A program made the translations under genes and the position numbers. A stretch of DNA of 64,000 nucleotides. Origin: an uncultured Acetatifactor sp. (GTDB lineage Bacteria > Bacillota > Clostridia > Lachnospirales > Lachnospiraceae). The stretch lies in contig CAJTXE010000006.1 of NCBI GenBank assembly GCA_910580225.1, forward strand, positions 4,532 through 68,531. The letters are read 5' to 3'. Positions 54,168 through 63,718 of this stretch are shown here, piece after piece. The notes below the pieces were generated by a model. That model had not been told where the DNA came from and searched no databases. It worked only from the letters and a program-made list of their open reading frames with translations. The first letter of the stretch is position 1. Each line of letters starts with the position of its first letter.

Positions 54168-55193
54168 TCAACGGAAGAGAGCCTCCGGATTAACGGGCGT
54201 CCCATTGGCAGTCAGTTTCAGATACAGGTTGCTTCCCTCCACACTGTAATACTTGGTTGGAGCTGCCACTGAAGCAATGATCTGCCCGGGATCCACATGA
54301 GAATTCATGGTCACGTTGATATCGTAGAGCTGTCCATAAGTGATCTGGTAGCCGTTTCCAAGGTCCATAGTCACTGCATGTCCGATCTCTTCATCCTCAA
54401 AAATATCCACCACCACTCCTTCCGCACAGGCAGACACCCCTGTCCCCTGTTCAGCTGCAATCATCATTGCCGGATTGTATTTAAACTGGTCAAGGGTGGA
54501 AAAATACACGCTGCTGTCCATACTGAACGGAATCAGCACCTCACCGTTCACCGGACGCAAAAGTCCCTCACTCTCGGCAAACTGCAGGCTTTCTGCCACC
54601 ACACCGCTGCCCGCTGTGTCCTCTGTGCTTTCTGCACTGTCATCCTCCGGCCTTTCTCCAGAAGAATCTGTTTCTTCTCCGTCAGCTTCAGACATGGCTG
54701 CTTCGTCTGCAATGTTCTCTCCCACATCCGGAGTCTCTGCAGCAGTTCTCCCGTTTTCGTCTTCGCCAGGCCTCCCAGCCTCCCCCGCGACAGGTGTATC
54801 CTCTGCAGTCAGCGGGTCCGCCTCAGACGATACGATGCCTTCCCCTGCAGGCACATCTTTCAGTACACCATCCGTCAGCCCCGGTATGGTTACCAATCCG
54901 GAACCTGCCTCCATCGGCAGATAATCCAGATCATCCTCCGGATTTCCAATCTGCTGTCCGACTTCGTCTGTCAGATCATCCTGAATCTGGCTGTTCTGGG
55001 CAATCTCCCGGGCCTTATCCTGTACATCCTCCTCCAATGCCGTAAAATCCAGCATATAACCGTCATCCTGCTCTTCGGTTTGATCGGATTTCATGTAAAT
55101 TCCTGTCATGGTCAACGCAGAAAGCACAAACACAGATGATGCAATCATAATGATACGTTCTTTTTTGACATTATTCCTTCTGTTTCTTCTCAT
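54168..55193 (-). CDS. SpoIIQ-like protein with degenerate LytM/M23 domain
   Basis: A 341-residue protein with one N-terminal membrane helix (about residues 12-34, IIMIASSVFVLSALTMTGIYM). A long acidic, Pro/Glu/Ala/Ser-rich linker (about 40-205) follows, then a C-terminal LytM-like beta domain (YNPAMMIAAEQGTGVSACAEG to NLYLKLTANGTPVNPEALF). M23 peptidases need HxxxD and HxH zinc ligands; here the expected HxH is replaced by LYLK, so the domain is probably inactive, as in forespore SpoIIQ proteins that dock SpoIIIAH across the engulfment septum. Length and topology fit that role, but the link is by analogy. Confidence 0.78.
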   Translation of the reverse strand: MRRNRRNNVKKERIIMIASSVFVLSALTMTGIYMKSDQTEEQDDGYMLDFTALEEDVQDKAREIAQNSQIQDDLTDEVGQQIGNPEDDLDYLPMEAGSGLVTIPGLTDGVLKDVPAGEGIVSSEADPLTAEDTPVAGEAGRPGEDENGRTAAETPDVGENIADEAAMSEADGEETDSSGERPEDDSAESTEDTAGSGVVAESLQFAESEGLLRPVNGEVLIPFSMDSSVYFSTLDQFKYNPAMMIAAEQGTGVSACAEGVVVDIFEDEEIGHAVTMDLGNGYQITYGQLYDINVTMNSHVDPGQIIASVAAPTKYYSVEGSNLYLKLTANGTPVNPEALFR

Positions 55194-55353
55194 AGCTGCT
55201 TACCCTTCCTTTATTCAATTGAATATCTCTGATTCAGAATACAAAACAATCCCTCATATCCCAAAATTTGCTTTGTATTACCTGCTATCAGTTTGTCCCG
55301 TTGGAAAAAATTTATGCAGATGTTAAAGAGATTGAAGGGAAAGCAGAAAGGAA

Positions 55354-55382
55354 AGAAAAAAGAACTGCCTCTGCGACAGCTC
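55354..55382 (-). terminator. Terminator after the EF-hand protein gene
   Basis: On the minus strand GAGCTGTC and GGCAGTTC pair around GCAGA and are followed by TTTTTT, 33 bases past the stop codon. Confidence 0.85.
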
Positions 55383-55415
55383 CTTTTTGAACAGTATGTA
55401 TTTATTTTGTCTTAA

Positions 55416-56567
55416 CTATGCCTGTGCCGTATACTTTGCCACATCCACATGCTGTACCGTTCCTGCGCTTCCGTTCTCATACAGAAAGATCCCGGTACTG
55501 CGGACAGCTCCTTTTGTCCTGCCATCCTGTCCTTTCACGGTAAACTCAGTGGACACATTCCTCAGGCAGACCGCACCAACTCCTTTTTCGGCAAGACGGT
55601 AAAGCACATCTTCTCCGTTTTCATCTTTGCACCAGATTTTAAGCTGATTCCAGACAGTGTCATTTTCGTCGATCCAGCCGTTGCCATCCTCATCATATCG
55701 GGCCAGATCTGCAAATCCATTGCCGCTGGCTGTGCCGAACAGCTCACTTCCGTCGTTGATAATTCCGTCTTCATTTATATCCAGCGCCAGATAACCGCTT
55801 CCTGATCCCAGTCGGGCAATCTTATCTTTCTCCCCATCTGCATCAAGGTCAAAATAGAAAGTCTGGTCCGAAAGCTCAGTCACCTCCGTATCCAGGTTAA
55901 TCACCAGCGGATCACACATGGTAAAAGTCTCCAGCTCCAGGTTCTGCTCAAAATATTGCTGAAACGAACGGCTCATGCCCACATTGACATTGAAACTGAT
56001 ATCCCTTCCGTCAGCCGTGTGTACTGTTCCCGTGGTGGAAAAGGCGGTATGCTCTGTCTCAGTCTGAATCACTGTCTGATGATACTCCAGCACGCTTAGC
56101 CTTTGGCCCCCGTTTAGCCCCTGTCCGGAACTGGCAGTCAGCTGGATATTCAATGTTCCCGCAGTCTGGTCGCAGGTCTGAATCCCCTTCTCCTGAAGCC
56201 ATTGTGTCAGGCGATTTCTTCTCTCGGAAAACAGCAGATTGAATATATAGCTTATTGTGCTATAGCGGATCGCAGCATACGTCTGACCGGCCTCATTCCT
56301 GGCTATCACGCTGGAATGAGATGGCTGCAGGCGGCTCTGCCAGTCCTGAAGAGATAAAACAGCCGTTTCTGCTGTTTCTTCCTCTGCGGTATCTGTGTTT
56401 TCGCTTTTGGTATTCTCTTCCTCTTGCTCTGCGGCACCATTGAGGGAATTACTGCTGCCCTGCGGCCCCTGCCGGTAATCCGCAATGGCAAATCTCCTGA
56501 TCGTGGCAGCAGATGCCTGATACTTTCTCGCAGAAGCCATTCCCATTACACTGGAATCAATCTTCAT
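55416..56567 (-). CDS. Protein with EF-hand/dockerin-like calcium loops
   Basis: A 383-residue protein with no signal peptide. Residues 1-120 are polar and Glu/Thr-rich. Residues 150-270 form a Gln/Thr-rich beta region. The C-terminal third holds calcium-binding-type loops: DLDADGEKD, DINEDGIINDGSE and DEDGNGWIDEND, in a context (LFGTASGNGFADLARYDEDGNG) seen in many Clostridial and proteobacterial proteins of unknown function. The ATG at 56567 gives a sensible N-terminus (MKIDSSVMGM); the frame is open to 56705 but the extension has no family feature. A weak GTGAAGAG precedes the start. Role unknown. Confidence 0.75.
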   Translation of the reverse strand: MKIDSSVMGMASARKYQASAATIRRFAIADYRQGPQGSSNSLNGAAEQEEENTKSENTDTAEEETAETAVLSLQDWQSRLQPSHSSVIARNEAGQTYAAIRYSTISYIFNLLFSERRNRLTQWLQEKGIQTCDQTAGTLNIQLTASSGQGLNGGQRLSVLEYHQTVIQTETEHTAFSTTGTVHTADGRDISFNVNVGMSRSFQQYFEQNLELETFTMCDPLVINLDTEVTELSDQTFYFDLDADGEKDKIARLGSGSGYLALDINEDGIINDGSELFGTASGNGFADLARYDEDGNGWIDENDTVWNQLKIWCKDENGEDVLYRLAEKGVGAVCLRNVSTEFTVKGQDGRTKGAVRSTGIFLYENGSAGTVQHVDVAKYTAQA

Positions 56568-56849
56568 TCTCTTCACGCCTTTATTCCGCCTGTCTCCGGA
56601 CCCTTTTGAGAGCACACCTTTCTGGTATAAAAAATGGTACATCACAGGAAAATATCTCTCCTGTATATGTACCATCCTTGGTGTCCCTATATTATCTGGC
56701 AGCAATCGATTCTGCTGCCGCCCTATATAAACTATATCGACACATATTTCTTTTTATTTAGTTTAGCCGTCATCCTTTTCCCGAAATTTCGTCTGCAAAC
56801 AATGATCAGCTGTTTTTCGCCCATTTATAAACATCTATGACAATCATTT

Positions 56850-57380
56850 TTATTTGGCAGTATGAAAAGGTTTCACCTTATCTGCTGCCTGGCGTGACGC
56901 TGCCTGCTTTGCCTGGGCAGCTTTGGCGGACATGATTCCCGCCAGCATTTCCCTCGGCACAATGATATTCGCTCCGAAAGGGTTGACCGCAATGCCAAGC
57001 GCCGGACAGATATTCCCTTTTGCATCCCTGCGCAGCACCATGGCCGCATAATCGTCAATCTTAAGTGCGAAATAATGCAGTTTCTGTTCCGGATTCTTCT
57101 CCTGCCACTTCGCGTACTCGGCAGCATCTGTAAAGGCCATAAAAAAGCGCATTCCTTCCGCGCCTGTCAGCATAGGAAACTGCACCTTGCTCCCGGGCGT
57201 AATAACTGGCTTCCCCTCAGGTCCCTCTTCCGGTGCCGGCTCTATGATGGCCGGTGACAGAAAGCTTGCCTTCGCCAGCTCTCCCACAAACATATTGCGG
57301 TGCTCCGGTGTATCCTCCGCTCTCATCAGCTCGATGGCACCTATCAACATGGGATTGGATACCGATTTATTAAATTCCAT
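56850..57380 (-). CDS. SseB-family protein
   Basis: A 176-residue protein whose core resembles the SseB N-terminal domain, small alpha/beta proteins of unclear role in bacteria. Points of similarity are FVGELAKASFLSP near residue 30-45, VQFPMLTGAEGMRFFMAFTDAAEYAKW in the centre, and INPFGANIIVPREML-like NPFGANI near the end. The C-terminus is a Lys/Ala-rich helix. GAAAAGGAGAAA precedes the ATG. It is flanked by non-operonic gaps. In some bacteria SseB proteins sit in secretion contexts, but nothing here supports that. Confidence 0.8.
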   Translation of the reverse strand: MEFNKSVSNPMLIGAIELMRAEDTPEHRNMFVGELAKASFLSPAIIEPAPEEGPEGKPVITPGSKVQFPMLTGAEGMRFFMAFTDAAEYAKWQEKNPEQKLHYFALKIDDYAAMVLRRDAKGNICPALGIAVNPFGANIIVPREMLAGIMSAKAAQAKQAASRQAADKVKPFHTAK

Positions 57381-57534
57381 GATTTCTCCTTTTCAACTTT
57401 ATCTGATTTCCTGACCGGCTCTGAACAAACAGAGCTAGCCGCTTATTATTATAACTGCTGTGGCCTGCCTGTGCAACCTGAAATTTCCGCTTTACCCATT
57501 CTTGCTGCCACCGCAGATTTCATAGCCTTCCTCT

Positions 57535-59847
57535 TTACTCCACACGATTATAATTGATCAGGCAACCCTTCAGAATGATCAGACGCTCCTCGTCAGTGAG
57601 TTCGCCCAAACGCAGTTCAAAGGCTTCCAACTGCCCCTTTTCAACCACATAAGCTTCAATCACATCCGCCTTCTCTTCCACGGCCTTCCGAATGCCTGGC
57701 AGGAAAAGATAGTCCAGATTTTGGAAAGGAAGCTTTCCCTCTTCAATCAGGAACGGCAGCATACCCCAGTTGATCAGATTGGATCTGTAGCGTTTTGTGG
57801 CATATTCATTCGCAATATTGGCCCATCCTCCCAGTACCTTCTGACAAGATGCCGCCTGTTCTCTGGCGGAACCGTCTCCTGGCTTCACTGCGAAAATAGT
57901 GGAGCCAAAGCCTGTGTTAGTATGGTTTACCTCTGGTAGTTTCTGCCGGATCGCGTCTATGACCTCTTTCAGCTCCGGAATCACATGGCAGGGATGTTCC
58001 CCTGCAAGGCGGGATTTCTCGGCCTTCTGGATCTCCTTCGCCCTTCCCACATATTCGGGGTCCTTGCGGCTTAAGGTAAATTCCGCCAGTCCCAGGGGAT
58101 TGGAGCGATAGGAAGAAGTCTCTCCGGAGGGAATGAGTTCGTCAGTAGTAGTCACCGGATCATGAATCTCGCTTACTACCTGCAGAACCAGGTTCTCCGG
58201 CAGTGCCCCCATCTCCGGCCAGTCTTTAATGTTGGGGCCAAGCTGAATCTCTACATCCGGATCCGCTTTCCCATGAGAGTCAAAAACACGGTTGGCATAA
58301 ATTTTGCTGTCAAAATAATATTTATATTTGCCGATTTGAACATCGACCTCCGTCGCCGGGGTCAGTATCCCCTTGTTGGCCGCCGTCGCCGCTATGGAAC
58401 GTGCATCCATCAAAGCCACAGAGGAAATCTGGCCGTTCTGGAGCTTGCTGCCCTCCCTGTTCGGGAAATTACGGGTGGAATGCCGGATGCTGAAAGCATT
58501 GTTCGCCGGGGTATCCCCTGCGCCAAAGCAAGGACCACAGAATGCAGTCTTCATGACGGCGCCAGTCTCCATAATGGCTGCTGCACAGCCGTTTTTCACC
58601 AGTTCCATATACACGGGCATGGAAGCCGGATATACACTTAACGTAAAACCGTCAAATCCGATAGAGCCTCCCTTCAGGATATCCGCAGCGGCACAAATAT
58701 TCTCAAACCCGCCTCCTGCACACCCTGCGATAATGCCCTGGTCCACCATAAACTTTCCGTTTTTCACTTTATCCTTCAGATGAAAGCGCAGCGGTTTGCC
58801 ATCTGAGCCTTTTGCACCGTCCAGACTGACCTCTGCACGCTTTTCCGTCTCATCCAAAATGTCCGTCAGGTTTGCATTGAGTTCTTCTATGGTATACGTA
58901 TTACTCGGATGGAAGGGCATGGCAATCATGGGGCGCACGGCTGAAAGATCCACATTGATCATACCGTCATAGTACGCCACTTCTCCGGGTGCAAGCTCCC
59001 GATACGCTCCTTTGCGCCCATGAATCTCATAGAATTCCTCAATCTCTTTATCGGTCACCCATACAGAGGACAAACAAGTAGTTTCTGTAGTCATCACATC
59101 AATACCGATGCGGAAATCCGCACTGAGCGAAGCCACACCGGGCCCTACAAATTCCATTACCTTATTTTTCACATAGCCGTTGCGGAATACAGCACCGATG
59201 ATAGCCAATGCCACATCCTGAGGTCCCACGCCGTTTACAGGTGCACCGGTAAGATATACCCCCACCACCTGTGGCCTATTGATATCATAAGTCTGGTTCA
59301 AAAGCTGTTTCACCAGTTCCGGACCACCCTCTCCCACTGCCATCGTGCCCAGTGCGCCGTAGCGGGTATGGGAATCCGATCCCAGAATCATCTGCCCGCT
59401 GACAGCAAGCATCTCCCTGGCATACTGGTGAATCACCGCCTGATGAGGAGGTACATAGACTCCGCCGTATTTCCTGGCACAGGAAAGCCCGAACATATGG
59501 TCATCTTCATTGATCGTACCGCCTACAGCACACAGGGAATTGTGACAGTTAGTCAGCACATAGGGCATCGGAAATTTCTGCAGTCCCGAAGCCCTGGCGG
59601 TCTGTATGATTCCTACGAATGTAATATCATGACTGGTGAGTTTGTCGAAGCGGATTTTCAGCTTGTCCATATTGTCAGAAGTATTGTGACTTTCCAGAAT
59701 ACCATAGCAGATGGTCTGCTGTACCGCCTTCGCCTTGGTAATCTCCTTACCTGTCCTGCTCAAAACAGCCTGCTGTGCCTCCGGGCCGTCGGGAATAATC
59801 TCCCTGCCATTGACCAGATATGCACCACTCTCCATCAATTCTATCAT
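57535..59847 (-). CDS. Aconitase-superfamily hydratase, YbhJ-like
   Basis: A 770-residue member of the aconitase superfamily, a [4Fe-4S] hydro-lyase. Cluster ligands are likely in IIAGCAGGGFEN and in AFCGPCFGAGD, corresponding to C358 and C421/C424 of aconitase. Substrate-site segments include LGSDSHTRYGALGTMAVGEGGPE. The C-terminal swivel domain contains ANEYATKRYRSNLINWGMLPF. The whole fits the E. coli YbhJ type (about 750 residues), whose substrate is not settled, better than canonical AcnA/B or the leuCD pair. I start at ATG 59847, preceded by AGGAGAG; the open frame beyond is non-family. Confidence 0.88.
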   Translation of the reverse strand: MIELMESGAYLVNGREIIPDGPEAQQAVLSRTGKEITKAKAVQQTICYGILESHNTSDNMDKLKIRFDKLTSHDITFVGIIQTARASGLQKFPMPYVLTNCHNSLCAVGGTINEDDHMFGLSCARKYGGVYVPPHQAVIHQYAREMLAVSGQMILGSDSHTRYGALGTMAVGEGGPELVKQLLNQTYDINRPQVVGVYLTGAPVNGVGPQDVALAIIGAVFRNGYVKNKVMEFVGPGVASLSADFRIGIDVMTTETTCLSSVWVTDKEIEEFYEIHGRKGAYRELAPGEVAYYDGMINVDLSAVRPMIAMPFHPSNTYTIEELNANLTDILDETEKRAEVSLDGAKGSDGKPLRFHLKDKVKNGKFMVDQGIIAGCAGGGFENICAAADILKGGSIGFDGFTLSVYPASMPVYMELVKNGCAAAIMETGAVMKTAFCGPCFGAGDTPANNAFSIRHSTRNFPNREGSKLQNGQISSVALMDARSIAATAANKGILTPATEVDVQIGKYKYYFDSKIYANRVFDSHGKADPDVEIQLGPNIKDWPEMGALPENLVLQVVSEIHDPVTTTDELIPSGETSSYRSNPLGLAEFTLSRKDPEYVGRAKEIQKAEKSRLAGEHPCHVIPELKEVIDAIRQKLPEVNHTNTGFGSTIFAVKPGDGSAREQAASCQKVLGGWANIANEYATKRYRSNLINWGMLPFLIEEGKLPFQNLDYLFLPGIRKAVEEKADVIEAYVVEKGQLEAFELRLGELTDEERLIILKGCLINYNRVE

Positions 59848-59929
59848 ATTTTCTCTCCTAATTATGAGTTCCGTCAGTGTTCTCCTCTGCCCCACTGACT
59901 GTTTTTACAGTTCTATCACTGTTTCATGT

Positions 59930-60925
59930 TCATGTCCCGGAAGGCTGTCGCCTCCCCGTCACATGAAGCAGAACGGCATTCCCCCGGAAGCCGGCGCCGC
60001 CGACCAGCTGCAGCACCTTCTTCTCTCCTTCCATGACATCTCTGTCATAAAAATGCACATGTCCGGCCAGAACCAGTTCCACCGGGCTATCTGCTGCAAG
60101 CGTCATGTCTGTGAATTTATCAGAGGCTTCGTTGGGATAGATACCGCCGAAATTTCCTGCTCCTATAACAACAGGGCTGTCCCATGTCTCTTTGGCCTTT
60201 GTCAAAACTGACTGGGTCATAAAAGGCACATGGGCCATGACGATCACCGGTCGGCCTTCCTTCAAAATTTCTCCATATGGTTCCAACGCTTCCTGGGCCA
60301 CCTGGTTTGTACTGTCATCTATCCCCACCACCTTGAATTCGCCGAAATCCAATGTCTGGATGACAGTGTTTCTCTGCATAAAAGGCTCCAAAAGGGGCAG
60401 AAATGTCTCTTTGCCTCTACTCGTCATATACTCCCAGGGATAGGTCCAATCGTGGTTTCCGTTAACATAGAGATATGGCATATTCAACCGGGACAACTGC
60501 TCCTCCAGCCACTGCAGGTTAGCCGCCGAAGGGGTATCAATGATATCCCCTCCGAAAAGCACCGCATCCACTTTCCTTTCATTGGCATAACAAATCCACT
60601 CTGAAAACTGCTGGAAAGAGGGCACTCCTTCTTCATTGACGAATTCCGGAAAGCGAAGATCCTCATTCTCCTTTTCCTGCTTTGACAGGTCGTCTCCCCT
60701 GACCACCATATGGGTATCCGTCAGAAACAACAACGTATATTCCCCTTCCAGCCCTTCTATAAAAACGGTTTCTTCTGTGATATGCTTCTCCCAATTTTTT
60801 CCTCTATCCACAGCCCCGGTACTGCTGCAGCCAGTCGGCAACAATCCGGCCAGCAGTATGCCAATGGACGCAAGGGCGTGCCATAATGCACGCCCTCGCA
60901 TAAACTTTTCCTTCTTCAACTCCAT
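59930..60925 (-). CDS. Lipoprotein metallophosphoesterase
   Basis: A 331-residue exported phosphoesterase. The N-terminal basic stretch and hydrophobic segment end in LLPTGC, a lipobox whose cysteine would be lipidated, so the protein is anchored outside the membrane. Calcineurin-like motifs are complete: DTHM, GGDIID, GNHDW, AHVPF and GHVHFYD. I start at ATG 60925, with ATGGAGAGAG just upstream. The substrate may be a nucleotide, lipid or cell-wall phosphate. It lies 35 bases behind the glycogen phosphorylase gene. Confidence 0.9.
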   Translation of the reverse strand: MELKKEKFMRGRALWHALASIGILLAGLLPTGCSSTGAVDRGKNWEKHITEETVFIEGLEGEYTLLFLTDTHMVVRGDDLSKQEKENEDLRFPEFVNEEGVPSFQQFSEWICYANERKVDAVLFGGDIIDTPSAANLQWLEEQLSRLNMPYLYVNGNHDWTYPWEYMTSRGKETFLPLLEPFMQRNTVIQTLDFGEFKVVGIDDSTNQVAQEALEPYGEILKEGRPVIVMAHVPFMTQSVLTKAKETWDSPVVIGAGNFGGIYPNEASDKFTDMTLAADSPVELVLAGHVHFYDRDVMEGEKKVLQLVGGAGFRGNAVLLHVTGRRQPSGT

Positions 60926-60960
60926 AGCTCTCTCCATGGAACAGAGTTCTCACTTTCTGC

Positions 60961-63537
60961 TCAGTCCAGAGTCACCTTACCCAGATGCCAGATCTCATCC
61001 ACATACTCCTGAATGGTTCTGTCGGAGGTAAACTTGCCGGAGCAGGCCACGTTCAGGATGGCGCTCTTTGCCCAGCCTGCCGTATCGCGGTACGCCGCTT
61101 CCACCTTCTTCTGTGCCTCCGCATAGGCCTTGAAATCCTTCAGGATGAAATACATATCCGCCTTGGAGGTGGACTTGGTGTTCAGCAGCGAATTGTACAG
61201 CGGGAGGAACAGCTCCTTATCCTTAGCGTAGGTGCCGTCAATCAGCTGTGTCACCACCTTATGAATATCCGCGTCGGCATTGAAAATCTGCATGGGATCA
61301 TAGCCGCCGTTGTTCTCAAAGTGGATGACCTCGTTGGAGGACAGGCCGAAGATAAAGGCATTCTCCCTTCCTACTTCCTCCACGATCTCCACGTTTGCGC
61401 CGTCCATGGTTCCCAGTGTCAGGGCGCCGTTTAACATAAACTTCATATTGCCCGTGCCGGAAGCTTCCTTGCTGGCCGTGGAAATCTGTTCGGACACATC
61501 CGATGCGGCAAAGATGATCTCCGCGTTGGACACATTGTAGTTCTCGATAAATACCACCTTGATCCTGCCCTTGATGGATGCGTCGTTGTTCACCACATCC
61601 GCCACGGCGTTGATCAGCTTGATGGTCAGCTTGGCATTGCGGTAGCCTGCCGCAGCCTTTGCGCCGAAGATAAAGGTTCTGGGGAAGAACTCCATCTCCG
61701 GATGAGCCTTCAGCTCGTTGTACAGGTACATCACATGGAGAATGTTCATCAGCTGTCTCTTGTACTCGTGGAGACGCTTTACCTGCACGTCGAAAATGGA
61801 ATCCGGATCCACTTCGATACCGTTGTGCTCTTTGATATATTTTGCCAGACGGAGCTTGTTCTGGTACTTGATCTCCATGAACTCCTTCTGGGCTGTCTTG
61901 TCCTCCGCCAGCTTCTTCAGACCGGCGATCTGGGGCAGATCCGTGATCCAGCCGTCACCCACCTGCTTCGTCACCCACTCTGCCAGAAGGGGATTGCCGT
62001 GGAGCAGAAAACGTCTCTGGGTAATGCCGTTGGTCTTGTTATTGAAGCGCTCGGGGAACATCTCATAGAAGTCCTTCAGCTCCTCACTCTTCAGGATCTC
62101 TGTATGCAGCCTTGCCACACCGTTGACGGAATAGCCTGCCACGATTGCCATATGGGCCATCTTCACCTGTCCATCGTAAAGGATAGCCATCTTGCGGATC
62201 TTCTCCCCTACATTGACATTATAAATATGCGAATATTTCTCTTCGATCTGCTGTACAAACCTGCGGTTGATCTCTTCCACAATCTGATAAATTCTGGGAA
62301 GCAGTCTGGAGAACAGGTCAATGGGCCATTTCTCAAGCGCCTCTGCCATGATGGTATGATTGGTGTACGCGCAGGTTCTGGTGGTGATATCCCATGCCTC
62401 GTCCCAACCCAGATTGTAGTCATCCAAAAGGATGCGCATCAGCTCTGGAATCGCCACCGTGGGATGGGTATCGTTGAGCTGGAAGGTCACCTTCTCCGGG
62501 AAACCGTGAATATCATCATGTTTTCTCATATATTTCTCCACTGCCTCCTGCACGGACGCGGAGATGAAGAAATACTGCTGCTTCAGGCGCAGCTCCTTGC
62601 CTGCATAGTGATTGTCATTGGGATAGAGAACGTCCACCAGGTTCCTGGCCAGGTTCTCCTGCTCCACTGCCTTGCTGTAGTCACCCTTGTCAAATGCATC
62701 CAGACGGAAGCCTGCCATGGACTCCGCATCCCAGATACGCAGCGTATTCACGATACCGTTGCCGTATCCCACGATGGGCAGATCGTAGGGAATGGCCCTT
62801 ACTGCCTGATACCCCTCCTGCACGAAATGGTTTCTGCCGTTCTCGTCACACTGCACGGACACATAGCCGCCGAATTTCACCACCTTTGCGTACTCGGGTC
62901 TGCGCAGCTCAAAAGGATTGCCGTCCGCCAGCCAGTCATCGGGAACTTCCCTCTGGAAGCCGTCCTCGATCTTCTGCTTGAACATGCCGTAACGATAGCG
63001 GATGCCGCAGCCGTAAGCAGGATATCCCAGAGTAGCCAGGGAATCCAGGAAACAGGCCGCAAGCCGTCCCAGTCCGCCGTTGCCCAGAGCGGCATCCGGC
63101 TCCTGGTCCTCAAGCACGTTGATATCCACGCCAAGCTCCTCCAGAACTTCCTTCGCCCCCTGGTAAGCCTGCAGGTTAATCATGTTATTGCCCAGGGCAC
63201 GTCCCATCAGAAACTCCATGGACATATAGTAGACCATCTTGGGATCTTCCTTGTCATATGCCTCCTGGGTAGTCATCCAATTGCCGATCACCCTGTCCTT
63301 TATGGAATAAGATGCTGCCTGAAAAATCTGCTGGGGCGTAGCCTCCTCCAGATTTTTGCGGAACATATTCATTACGTTGTAAAGGATACTTCTCTTGAAA
63401 AGCTCTTTGTCAAAAACAGGCTTCTCCTCCGCTTCCTTTACGGCCGCCGCGTTTTCGGCATTTACCGTCCCCTCTTCACAGGCGGTGCAGGTACTGCTTT
63501 TCAGTTCAACCGAATCTGTCACATTCCTATTTTCCAC
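60961..63537 (-). CDS. glgP: Glycogen/starch/maltodextrin phosphorylase
   Basis: An 858-residue family GT35 phosphorylase that releases glucose-1-phosphate from alpha-1,4-glucans using pyridoxal phosphate. Hallmarks are ALGNGGLGRLAACFLDSLATLGYPAYG near residue 120, RRFLLHGNPLLAEW, and the PLP-lysine motif EASGTGNMKFMLNGALTLGTMDGANVEI. The N-terminal 35 residues (MENRNVTDSVELKSSTCTAC) are extra to the core fold. The start is GTG at 63537, preceded by AAAGGAG 7 bases upstream. No other glycogen gene is adjacent. Confidence 0.96.
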   Translation of the reverse strand: MENRNVTDSVELKSSTCTACEEGTVNAENAAAVKEAEEKPVFDKELFKRSILYNVMNMFRKNLEEATPQQIFQAASYSIKDRVIGNWMTTQEAYDKEDPKMVYYMSMEFLMGRALGNNMINLQAYQGAKEVLEELGVDINVLEDQEPDAALGNGGLGRLAACFLDSLATLGYPAYGCGIRYRYGMFKQKIEDGFQREVPDDWLADGNPFELRRPEYAKVVKFGGYVSVQCDENGRNHFVQEGYQAVRAIPYDLPIVGYGNGIVNTLRIWDAESMAGFRLDAFDKGDYSKAVEQENLARNLVDVLYPNDNHYAGKELRLKQQYFFISASVQEAVEKYMRKHDDIHGFPEKVTFQLNDTHPTVAIPELMRILLDDYNLGWDEAWDITTRTCAYTNHTIMAEALEKWPIDLFSRLLPRIYQIVEEINRRFVQQIEEKYSHIYNVNVGEKIRKMAILYDGQVKMAHMAIVAGYSVNGVARLHTEILKSEELKDFYEMFPERFNNKTNGITQRRFLLHGNPLLAEWVTKQVGDGWITDLPQIAGLKKLAEDKTAQKEFMEIKYQNKLRLAKYIKEHNGIEVDPDSIFDVQVKRLHEYKRQLMNILHVMYLYNELKAHPEMEFFPRTFIFGAKAAAGYRNAKLTIKLINAVADVVNNDASIKGRIKVVFIENYNVSNAEIIFAASDVSEQISTASKEASGTGNMKFMLNGALTLGTMDGANVEIVEEVGRENAFIFGLSSNEVIHFENNGGYDPMQIFNADADIHKVVTQLIDGTYAKDKELFLPLYNSLLNTKSTSKADMYFILKDFKAYAEAQKKVEAAYRDTAGWAKSAILNVACSGKFTSDRTIQEYVDEIWHLGKVTLD

Positions 63538-63660
63538 GTCTTTTCTCCTTTCGTCCCTTCGTCTATAGAAACGCCGTCCCTATTATACCAAAATTTAGCT
63601 CTCTTTCCAACTGATTTTTTCATAAAATTGTAAAAAGGATGAAAAAAATACGTAAAACAG

Positions 63661-63687
63661 CCGCCACTGCTGCCAGCAGTGACGGTC
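63661..63687 (-). terminator. Terminator after the Rpn-type gene
   Basis: On the minus strand CCGTCACTGCTG and CAGCAGTGGCGG fold on each other and are followed by CTGTTTTACG. The T-run is short, so confidence is moderate. Confidence 0.55.
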
Positions 63688-63718
63688 GGTCCCGCTGCAA
63701 GGTCTTCTGCTTCCTAAT

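Noticed and set aside
61702..63633. 643-codon open frame on the plus strand opposite glgP
   Set aside because: It mirrors the glgP coding frame, lacks a ribosome site and has the Leu/His/Gln-rich composition of an antisense shadow.
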